Assembly (NCBI GenBank): GCA_903907615.1
Contig: CAIVOR010000211.1
Location: 1 to 7,292 of the forward strand
Length of the DNA stretch: 7,292 bases
Direction: 5' to 3'
DNA from: an uncultured Microbacteriaceae bacterium
GTDB lineage: Bacteria > Actinomycetota > Actinomycetes > Actinomycetales > Microbacteriaceae
Within the stretch, counting starts at the first letter, position 1. Each line of letters opens with the position of its first letter. The position numbers were made by a program, and so were the translations under genes. Below, piece by piece: positions 1 to 5,186 of the stretch. Under the pieces are notes generated by a model. The model was not told where the DNA came from and ran no database searches. It worked only from the letters and a program-made list of their open reading frames with translations.

Positions 1-414
1 GGGCATGAGGTTACGGGGACCGAGCACCTTACCGAGGCGACCCACCTTGCCCATGAGCTCAGGAGTCGATACGGCTGCGTCAAACGCGGTGTAGCCGTTG
101 GCGATCTTCTCAATGAGTTCGTCGCCACCCACCTCGTCGGCGCCGGCCTGCAGAGCAGCCTCGGCGGCGGGGCCGGTTGCAAACACAACCACGCGAGCCG
201 TCTTACCCGTGCCGTGAGGCAGGATGACGGTTCCGCGAATCATCTGGTCGGCCTTGCGGGGGTCAACACCCAGCTTGAGAGCCACCTCGACGGTGGAATC
301 AAACTTGGCGGAACCCGTCTCGCGTGCGAGAGCAACGGCTTCGGCGGGCGTGTAGAACTTGCCCTCTTCGATTTTGGCTACAGCTGCGGCGTAGGCCTTT
401 GACTTTGTTCCCAT
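1..414 (-). CDS. rplA: 50S ribosomal protein L1 (3' end beyond window)
   Basis: This encodes ribosomal protein L1, which binds 23S rRNA at the L1 stalk and helps release the E-site tRNA; in E. coli it also represses its own operon. The 138 visible codons are about 60% of the usual 230 or so residues, and the frame runs off the left edge without a stop. The N-terminus (MGTKSKAYAAAVAKIEEG), the PRKADQMIRGTVILPHGTGK segment and the terminal GKVLGPRNLMP are typical L1 signatures. The ATG at 414-412 has a perfect AGGAGG (427-422) 7 nt upstream. The gene starts 11 nt after the rplK stop, in the usual L11-L1 order. It is a truncated view, not a broken gene. Confidence 0.97.
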   Translation of the reverse strand, partial: MGTKSKAYAAAVAKIEEGKFYTPAEAVALARETGSAKFDSTVEVALKLGVDPRKADQMIRGTVILPHGTGKTARVVVFATGPAAEAALQAGADEVGGDELIEKIANGYTAFDAAVSTPELMGKVGRLGKVLGPRNLMP

Positions 415-421
415 TGTCGTT

Positions 422-428
422 CCTCCTA
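422..428 (-). promoter_or_regulatory. Ribosome binding site of rplA fused to the rplK stop codon
   Basis: On the minus strand the rplK stop TAG (428-426) runs directly into the Shine-Dalgarno AGGAGG (427-422), so two bases are shared. A 7-nt spacer follows before the rplA ATG at 414. A ribosome terminating on rplK therefore covers the rplA initiation site, which suggests coupled translation of L11 and L1. The sequence overlap is seen directly; the coupling is inferred. Confidence 0.85.
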
Positions 429-857
429 GCCCTCTACCGTGATGCCCATGGAACGCGCGGTTCCGGCAATGATCTTCTTGGCGCCCTCAAGGTCGTTCGC
501 GTTGAGGTCGGCCATCTTCTGCTCAGCAATGGCGCCCACCTGAGCGTCCGTGAGCTTGGCCACCTTGACGGTGTGCGGCGTTGAGGATCCCTTGCCGACG
601 CCAGCAGCCTTCTTGATGAGCTGCGACGCGGGAGGGGTCTTGAGGATGAAGTCGAACGAGCGGTCTTCGTAGACGCTGATCTCGACGGGGATGATGTTTC
701 CACGCTGTGCTTCGGTAGCAGCGTTGTAGGCCTTGCAGAAATCCATGATGTTCACGCCGTGCTGACCCAGTGCGGGACCAACGGGCGGAGCGGGATTTGC
801 GCCACCGGCCTGGATCTGAAGCTTGATCAGACCCACTACCTTCTTTTTCGGTGCCAT
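426..857 (-). CDS. rplK: 50S ribosomal protein L11
   Basis: Ribosomal protein L11 is part of the GTPase-associated centre at the base of the stalk and is the binding partner of thiostrepton-type antibiotics. Its 143 residues match the family length. The N-terminal domain starts [20 protein letters not shown] and holds the proline-rich segment [13 protein letters not shown] (residues 22-34). The C-terminal 23S-rRNA-binding domain contains [18 protein letters not shown] and ends with the conserved ARSMGI. No resistance-type change is evident in the proline segment. The ATG at 857-855 has only a weak purine-rich site (AAAGAAAG, 872-865) 7 nt upstream, much poorer than that of rplA. It lies between nusG (96-nt gap) and rplA. 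Confidence 0.98.
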
Positions 858-886
858 TTCTATTCTTTCTTTAGGGGTTCGAACTA

Positions 887-930
887 CCCGGGGTTCCGGG
901 CGGCTCTCCCGCCAATCGACGTGAATCGAT
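887..930 (-). promoter_or_regulatory. Structured leader between nusG and rplK
   Basis: The 96-nt nusG-rplK gap is the longest spacer inside the minus-strand cluster and holds three short inverted repeats. In transcript order these are ATCGA/TCGAT with a 6-nt loop (930-915), GGCGG-GAGAG-CCGCC (913-899) and CCCGG-AACC-CCGGG (900-887). The last two share positions 899-900, so they cannot both form completely. There is no U-tract, so an intrinsic terminator is unlikely. In E. coli, L1 binds the rplK leader and represses L11/L1 translation, so this is the natural place for such a site, but I could not match a specific L1-binding consensus. Confidence 0.35.
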
Positions 931-953
931 CGCGGTGATCTATGGTGCGGTGC

Positions 954-1829
954 CTACTGCTTCTCCACCTGTCCGAAGCTGAGCTCAACGGGCGTCTCAC
1001 GCTCGAAGAGCGACACGAGCACGATGAGCTTGCCGCTCTCGGGCTTGATTTCGCTGATCGAGCCGGGAAGGCCGGCGAACGAGCCTTCCTTGATAATGAT
1101 GGTCTCGCCCACCTCGAAGTCAATCTCGGCAATGGGGGTACGGGCCACGGCGATGCCGCCCTTGGCCGAGACGGCTTTCTGCGTGGGCAGGTCCTTGACC
1201 TCAACCAGGCTCTTGAGCATGTTGAAGGCTTCCTGGAACCGCAGGGGGGTGGGGTTGTGAGCGTTGCCCACGAAGCCCGTGACGCCGGGAGTGTGACGCA
1301 CACACGACCAGCTGTCTTCGTTGAGGTCCATACGCACGAGCACGTATCCGGGGATGCGCACGCGCGTGACCATCTTGCGCTGACCGTTCTTGATTTCCAC
1401 CACGTCTTCCATGGGGACCTCAATCTGGTGAATGAAGTCGGCGAGACCCATCGACACCTTGCGGTTTTCGATGTTCTGCTTCACCTTGCGCTCGAAGCCG
1501 GCGTACGAGTGAATGACGTACCACTTGCCCGACAGGCTGCGCAGCTCGGCTTCAAAGGCCGCGTAGGGGTCGTCCTGCGCATCAACGTGCTCGGTCTCAC
1601 CCGGGTGCTCGTGTTCGGCAACATCCTGTTCGTCTTCGATGGCCTCAACCATTGCCTCGGCTTCGTCGACCGAGTCGATCTCGAGGGCGTCGTCAATCAC
1701 CGCGTCGGCATCGGCGTCGGCAATTTCAGATACCTGCTCGGCGTCGACGGCGCCGGTGTCAACGGCCTCGGCGAGGGCGTCGAGGGCGGCTTCGAGCTGC
1801 TGCTCGTCTTCGCGGGCTGATTCAGTCAC
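954..1829 (-). CDS. nusG: Transcription termination/antitermination factor NusG
   Basis: NusG binds RNA polymerase and links elongation to Rho and to the ribosome. Starting from the GTG at 1829 the product is 291 aa. Residues 1-100 form an acidic, low-complexity tail (35 Asp/Glu against 2 Lys/Arg). The NGN domain runs from GKWYVIHSYAGFERKVKQN (residue 101) to GFVGNAHNP, and is followed by a linker (about 193-237) containing KDLPTQKAVSAKGG. The KOW domain (about 238-291) carries EVGETIIIKEGSFAGLPG and ends TPVELSFGQVEKQ. The frame stays open to a TTG at 1847, but nothing SD-like precedes that TTG, whereas GGAAGAAG (1845-1838) lies 8 nt before the GTG. I therefore prefer the GTG. The gene sits 48 nt downstream of secE, the widely conserved secE-nusG arrangement. 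Confidence 0.96.
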   Translation of the reverse strand: MTESAREDEQQLEAALDALAEAVDTGAVDAEQVSEIADADADAVIDDALEIDSVDEAEAMVEAIEDEQDVAEHEHPGETEHVDAQDDPYAAFEAELRSLSGKWYVIHSYAGFERKVKQNIENRKVSMGLADFIHQIEVPMEDVVEIKNGQRKMVTRVRIPGYVLVRMDLNEDSWSCVRHTPGVTGFVGNAHNPTPLRFQEAFNMLKSLVEVKDLPTQKAVSAKGGIAVARTPIAEIDFEVGETIIIKEGSFAGLPGSISEIKPESGKLIVLVSLFERETPVELSFGQVEKQ

Positions 1830-1877
1830 GTGTGCTGCTTCTTCCAATGTGGGGTGAGTGGTCGAGAAAAATAAGGG

Positions 1878-2156
1878 CTAACTGACGGGGCCGTTGCCAA
1901 ATACGTAGACAACACCCCAACCAAACAGCCAGTCGAGCAAGCTCACGATGGCCATGACGATGATCACGAAGACCAGCACCACACCAATGAAGCTCCAGAG
2001 CTCTTTGCGAGTGGGAGTGACGACCTTCTTGAGTTCGCTCAGTACCTGGCGAACGAAGAGGGCAATCCGGCTGAAGGGGTTGCGACGCGCAGCGCGATCT
2101 GCCTTTGCGCGCGCGACAACATCCTCACCGGGTTCGTCGGCGTAACTGCGTGCCAT
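1878..2156 (-). CDS. secE: Preprotein translocase subunit SecE
   Basis: SecE is the small essential subunit that clamps the SecY channel in the inner membrane. The 92-aa product is of the short, single-span type. A charged N-terminus is followed by the conserved amphipathic helix FVRQVLSELKKVVTPTRKEL (residues 34-53) and one transmembrane helix (about 56-78, IGVVLVFVIIVMAIVSLLDW). Many SecE proteins have Trp before the conserved Pro-Thr-Arg; here it is Thr (VVTPTR). The ATG at 2156 has GAAAGG (2170-2165) 8 nt upstream. The start lies only 22 nt beyond the 3' end of tRNA-Trp, so the 5' leader of the mature mRNA is probably made by tRNA 3'-end processing. Confidence 0.95.
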   Translation of the reverse strand: MARSYADEPGEDVVARAKADRAARRNPFSRIALFVRQVLSELKKVVTPTRKELWSFIGVVLVFVIIVMAIVSLLDWLFGWGVVYVFGNGPVS

Positions 2157-2178
2157 TTCTCTTACCTTTCGCTTTCAG

Positions 2179-2251
2179 CAGGGCGGACAGGACTCGAACC
2201 TGCAACCTGCGGTTTTGGAGACCGCTGCTCTACCAATTGAGCCACCGCCCT
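2179..2251 (-). tRNA. trpT: tRNA-Trp (anticodon CCA)
   Basis: This is a complete 73-nt cloverleaf read on the minus strand. The acceptor stem AGGGCGG/CCGCCCT pairs fully. The D arm is GCTC/GAGC, and the anticodon arm GCGGT/ACCGC encloses loop CTCCAAA, with anticodon CCA at 2218-2216. The T arm is GCAGG/CCTGT around TTCGAGT. The discriminator is G (2179), the base expected for bacterial tRNA-Trp. The 3' CCA is not encoded (CTG follows), so it must be added by nucleotidyltransferase. The tRNA heads the secE-nusG-rplK-rplA cluster, the position it also has in Mycobacterium tuberculosis (trpT before secE1). Confidence 0.97.
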
Positions 2252-2349
2252 TGGTGCATCCCTTGTGGATACTCGGCAGCGGCACAAGCCGAATTCACGA
2301 TTCTCGAAGGCCCCTTCACAAGAGCACGCACCCAAGCTTTTTTACTTGC

Positions 2350-2382
2350 GTTTTAGGCGCACGAAATCATGGCTTATGTCAA
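2350..2382 (-). promoter_or_regulatory. Possible promoter element for tRNA-Trp/secE cluster
   Basis: On the minus strand a perfect sigma-70-type -35 hexamer, TTGACA, lies at 2382-2377, about 125 nt before the tRNA. The best downstream -10-like hexamer is TAAAAC (2355-2350), but the spacing is 21 nt, too long for a standard promoter. I report the -35 match because a perfect TTGACA is uncommon in DNA this GC-rich and because a strong promoter is expected here. The exact promoter is unresolved. Confidence 0.3.
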
Positions 2383-2440
2383 CCACCATCCGTAAGTGTA
2401 GGCGACAAAGGACTCAGGTAGCAAAGCCGGAGGCCTCGTC

Positions 2441-2446
2441 TAGGCT
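2441..2446 (+). promoter_or_regulatory. -10 element of a probable leaderless promoter (aminotransferase)
   Basis: TAGGCT fits the TANNNT actinobacterial -10 pattern and ends exactly 6 nt before the GTG start codon at 2453. Transcription would therefore begin at or next to the first base of the start codon. GGAG lies only 2 nt before the GTG, too close for a normal Shine-Dalgarno. No good -35 is seen at the usual distance (2418-2423 reads GTAGCA), which is common for such promoters. The same geometry occurs upstream of hadA. Confidence 0.6.
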
Positions 2447-2452
2447 GGAGGG

Positions 2453-3652
2453 GTGACCAGCGCAAACCGCATCTCGCGTCGAATCTCCGCGATCGCCGAA
2501 TCCGCCACCCTCAAGGTGGACGCCAAAGCCAAGGCGTTGCAGGCTGCCGGCCGCCCCGTCATTAGTTTTGCGGCCGGAGAACCCGACTTCCCCACACCGG
2601 AGCACATCGTTGAGGCGGCCGTTATCGCCGTGCGTGACCCCAAGAACCATCGCTACACCCCGGCGGCTGGTCTTCCCGAACTCCGCGAGGCTATTGCCGA
2701 GAAGACGAAGCGTGATAGCGGACTTGCCATCGATGCCTCTCAGGTGGTGGTGACCAACGGCGGCAAGCAGGCCGTGTACCAGGCGTTCGCCACGCTCCTC
2801 GATCCGGGCGATGAGGTCATCGTGCCCACGCCCTATTGGACGACCTATCCCGAAGCTATCAAGCTGGCCGGCGGAGTGCAGGTCGACGTGTTTGCGGGTG
2901 CCGATCAGGAGTACCTGGTCACGGTCGACCAACTTGAGGCCGCCCGCACCCCGCGTTCAAAGGTTCTTCTTTTTGTGTCACCGTCAAACCCCACGGGTGC
3001 CGTGTATGCCCCCGAGCAGGTTCGCGCCATTGGCGAATGGGCTGATGCTCACGGACTGTGGGTCATCACCGATGAGATCTACCAGAACCTCACCTATGAC
3101 GGCGTGCGCGCGGTCTCCATTGTGGAAGCCGTCCCCTCGCTGGCCGACCGCACGATCCTTGTCAATGGCGTTGCCAAGACCTACGCCATGACCGGATGGC
3201 GCTTGGGATGGATGGCCGGACCGGCGGATGCCATGAAGGCGGCCGCCAACCTTCAGTCGCACCTCAGTAGCAACGTGTCGAACATCTCGCAGCGGGCAGC
3301 CCTCGCCGCCCTCACCGGCCCTCAGGACTGCGTGGCCGAGATGCTCGCCGCATTCAATCGACGTCGTCAGGTCATCGTGAGCGAGCTCAACAAGATTCCC
3401 GGCGTTGTTACCCCCAACCCGAAGGGCGCGTTTTACGTCTACCCCGACGTCTCCGGCCTGCTCGGTAAGTCATGGGGCGGTGTGACGCCCACCACGTCAC
3501 TCGAACTCGCCGACCTGATTCTTGATCAGGCAGAGGTCGCGGCGGTTCCCGGTGAGGCGTTCGGCCCCAGCGGGTACCTGCGCTTCAGCTACGCACTGGG
3601 TGACGGCCCGCTGCTCGAAGGTGTGCAGAGACTTCAGAAGCTTTTCTCCTAA
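2453..3652 (+). CDS. Pyridoxal-phosphate-dependent aminotransferase, probable aspartate aminotransferase
   Basis: This is a fold-type I, class I aminotransferase of 399 aa that resembles the AspB-like (subgroup I-beta) aspartate/prephenate aminotransferases of Bacillus and Thermus. In order the sequence shows ISFAAGEPDFPTP (residues 37-49), RYTPAAGLPELREAIA (67-82), SPSNPTG with the cofactor-contacting Asn179, ITDEIYQ with Asp207 for the pyridine nitrogen and Tyr210, and NGVAKTYAMTGWRLGW with the Schiff-base Lys242. LRFSYA (376-381) carries Arg377, which should bind the substrate alpha-carboxylate. The GTG at 2453 is favoured because the N-terminus (ISRRISAIAESATLKVDAKA) is family-like from there. 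It is the only plus-strand gene in the window and converges on murB. Whether the substrate is aspartate, prephenate or another amino acid cannot be decided from the sequence. Confidence 0.9.
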   Translation: MTSANRISRRISAIAESATLKVDAKAKALQAAGRPVISFAAGEPDFPTPEHIVEAAVIAVRDPKNHRYTPAAGLPELREAIAEKTKRDSGLAIDASQVVVTNGGKQAVYQAFATLLDPGDEVIVPTPYWTTYPEAIKLAGGVQVDVFAGADQEYLVTVDQLEAARTPRSKVLLFVSPSNPTGAVYAPEQVRAIGEWADAHGLWVITDEIYQNLTYDGVRAVSIVEAVPSLADRTILVNGVAKTYAMTGWRLGWMAGPADAMKAAANLQSHLSSNVSNISQRAALAALTGPQDCVAEMLAAFNRRRQVIVSELNKIPGVVTPNPKGAFYVYPDVSGLLGKSWGGVTPTTSLELADLILDQAEVAAVPGEAFGPSGYLRFSYALGDGPLLEGVQRLQKLFS

Positions 3653-4749
3653 AGGCTGAATCCCACGAGGGTGGGCTCGGGCAAGAGGAGCACCCCGAAC
3701 GACGACTGCACCATGGCCTGCACGTACTTCGCCAACTGAAACACGTCGTCTGCCGTGGCCGAACCACGATTGGTCAGGGCGAGCGCGTGCTTGCTCGAGA
3801 TGGCGGCTCCCGAACCCGGCAGGGAAAATCCTTTGCGCACACCGGATTGTTCGATGAGCCACGCAGCACTGAGCTTGACGGCGCGAGGCGACGTCGCCAG
3901 GGGAGGCACGTCTTCGCCCGGCGCAAGGTAGCGCGGGGGCTCTTCGTCGCCCACCGGAAAGCGCGGCGCCTCTGCCGGCAAGGTGCGTGAAAAACGTTCG
4001 CTCACGATGGGGTTCACAAAGAACGACCCCACGCTGAACGTGTCCGGATCGTTGGCGTCGAGCACCATTCCCTTGCTCCGTCGAAGCTCGAGCACACGAT
4101 CGCGCACGGCGCCCAGCGGTTCTGAGGCGCCCATCGCGACGCCGAGTGCGCTGGCCAGCTGCTCGAACATGAGGGGACGGGAGAGGGCTTCCGGACCGTT
4201 ACCCACGCGGTGAAGGGCGAACGTGATGTCGAGGACAATTCCGCGGCGGCCGTTCTTCAGAATCGAGTGACGAAAAGCAAAGTCCATATCCGAGTTCGTG
4301 AGCGTGACCACCTCGTCGCGGGCTTCGTCCCAGAAGGTGAGGCTGTGCACGACGTCGGACAATTCCTGGCCATAAGCGCCAATGTTCTGCACGGGTGCGC
4401 CGCCGACGGTGCCCGGGATACCCGACATGGCCTCCACTCCACCGAGACCGTTGCGCACCGCCCAGGAAACGAAGTCGTCCCAGGAATGGCCGGCCTCGAC
4501 GTGCACCAACGTATGTTCGGCGCCCTCGCTCTCAATATGGATGCCCTCCGACAGAATGCGAATCACGGTGCCAGCGAAGTCCACGTCGGCGACCAGCAGG
4601 TTGGATCCGCCGCCTAGAGCAAGCCACTCGTCACCTTCCCGGCGTGCAGCAGAACCCGCGGCCACAATCTCGTCGGCACTGCGGGCGTCAACCCACCGGC
4701 GAGCGCCACCCCCCACGCGGAGGGTTGTGAGCTCGGCAAACGTTGTCAC
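3649..4749 (-). CDS. murB: UDP-N-acetylenolpyruvoylglucosamine reductase
   Basis: MurB is the cytoplasmic FAD enzyme that reduces UDP-GlcNAc-enolpyruvate with NADPH to UDP-MurNAc, the second committed step of peptidoglycan synthesis. The product is 366 aa. The FAD-binding half contains LALGGGSNLLV (residues 43-53) and SGIPGTVGGAPVQNIGAYGQ (109-128). Arg160 (FAFRHSILK), Ser242 (SVGSFFVNP) and Glu358 (LLPEPTLVGF) align with the catalytic Arg, proton-donor Ser and Glu of E. coli MurB. A proline-rich stretch at about 257-285 (including GDEEPPRYLAPGEDVPPL) lies between the catalytic Ser region and the C-terminus. The GTG at 4749 has GAGG (4759-4756) 6 nt upstream. It is the last gene of hadA-hadB-murB, and its stop overlaps that of the convergent aminotransferase. 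Confidence 0.96.
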   Translation of the reverse strand: MTTFAELTTLRVGGGARRWVDARSADEIVAAGSAARREGDEWLALGGGSNLLVADVDFAGTVIRILSEGIHIESEGAEHTLVHVEAGHSWDDFVSWAVRNGLGGVEAMSGIPGTVGGAPVQNIGAYGQELSDVVHSLTFWDEARDEVVTLTNSDMDFAFRHSILKNGRRGIVLDITFALHRVGNGPEALSRPLMFEQLASALGVAMGASEPLGAVRDRVLELRRSKGMVLDANDPDTFSVGSFFVNPIVSERFSRTLPAEAPRFPVGDEEPPRYLAPGEDVPPLATSPRAVKLSAAWLIEQSGVRKGFSLPGSGAAISSKHALALTNRGSATADDVFQLAKYVQAMVQSSFGVLLLPEPTLVGFSL

Positions 4750-4755
4750 GATCTG

Positions 4756-4760
4756 CCTCA
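4756..4760 (-). promoter_or_regulatory. Ribosome binding site of murB overlapping the hadB stop
   Basis: The hadB stop TGA (4760-4758) and the murB Shine-Dalgarno GAGG (4759-4756) share two bases on the minus strand, and the murB GTG follows after CAGATC. This is the same design as at rplK/rplA and suggests translational coupling of murB to the dehydratase genes. The overlap is seen directly; the coupling is inferred. Confidence 0.75.
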
Positions 4761-5186
4761 GGCCGTGGGTGCCAGCGACACGAGAACTTGAGCTTTGCCC
4801 AGCACCGTGTCGCCGTTGAACGTGACCGTGAGGTCGATGCGCGCCGTCTGATCTTCGGGACTGACAGATCCCACCTTGGCCAACACCGTGATTTCGGCGC
4901 CCTCGGACGGGTCTACCAAAACGGGCCGCGTAAATTTCACTTGATATCCACGCACGCGACCGGGGTCACCAATCCACTCGACGACCGGTTGCACCGAAAC
5001 GCCCATGGTGAGCATGCCGTGTGCGAGAACGCCGGGAAGCCCGACGGACACAGCCACGTCGTCGCGGTAGTGAATGGGGTTGAAGTCACCCGAGGCTCCG
5101 GCATAGCGCACGAGCGAATCACGCGTGAAGCGATAAGTGGCGGTCGCCACCTCCTCGCCGACAGTCAACTGTTCCACGGCGATCAT
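4758..5186 (-). CDS. hadB: MaoC-family (R)-3-hydroxyacyl-thioester dehydratase, catalytic subunit, HadB-like
   Basis: This is a 142-aa hot-dog-fold hydratase/dehydratase that closely resembles mycobacterial HadB in length and sequence. The hydratase-2 motif reads YAGASGDFNPIHY (residues 28-40), with Asp34, Asn36 and His39 in the catalytic D-x-N-x-x-H arrangement. It is followed by the conserved LAHGMLTMG (54-62) and YQVKFTRPV (81-89). In mycobacteria HadAB dehydrates 3-hydroxyacyl-ACP in fatty-acid/mycolate elongation. In a bacterium that probably lacks mycolates the pair more likely serves ordinary type II fatty-acid synthesis; that role is inferred. The ATG at 5186 overlaps the hadA stop as ATGA, with GAGGG (5201-5197) upstream inside hadA. 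murB follows after 8 nt. Confidence 0.88.
   Translation of the reverse strand: MIAVEQLTVGEEVATATYRFTRDSLVRYAGASGDFNPIHYRDDVAVSVGLPGVLAHGMLTMGVSVQPVVEWIGDPGRVRGYQVKFTRPVLVDPSEGAEITVLAKVGSVSPEDQTARIDLTVTFNGDTVLGKAQVLVSLAPTA

Larger units (their letters stand above)
2252..2452. other. Divergent intergenic region between tRNA-Trp and the aminotransferase
   Basis: These 201 bases carry no credible gene. The right end holds the leaderless-type -10 of the aminotransferase. The centre (2334-2355) is an AT-rich patch. Near the tRNA, CTTGTG (2262-2267) and CACAAG (2283-2288) form an inverted repeat with a 15-nt spacer, CACAAG recurs at 2317-2322, and GAAGG/CCTTC (2306-2317) forms a tiny hairpin. The minus-strand cluster must be transcribed from somewhere in this region. 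The short repeats may be chance or part of the tRNA 5' leader. Confidence 0.6.

Noticed and set aside
874..889. T-arm-like sequence (GGGTTCGAACTACCC) in the nusG-rplK gap
   Set aside because: It has a short stem and a TTCGAA core, but the loop register does not match a true T loop, and no acceptor, D or anticodon arms surround it. It is treated as a palindrome in the leader.
884..1423. 179-codon minus-strand frame overlapping nusG and the rplK leader
   Set aside because: It is an out-of-frame shadow of nusG, rich in Arg and Ser as expected for a shifted high-GC frame. Its end falls in the leader only because no stop occurs earlier.
942..1820. 292-codon open frame on the plus strand opposite nusG
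   Set aside because: It mirrors nusG almost end to end. The repetitive GCx/GAx codons of the acidic tail keep the opposite strand free of stops. Its product shows no recognisable domain, and NusG is certain on the other strand.
2333..2354. CAAG/CTTG inverted repeat with a run of T as a possible terminator
   Set aside because: The T run lies in the loop rather than after the stem, the stem is only 4 bp, and no gene ends into it from either side.
2105..2356. 83-codon plus-strand frame covering the tRNA-Trp gene
   Set aside because: It runs antisense through a clear tRNA cloverleaf and has no protein-family features.
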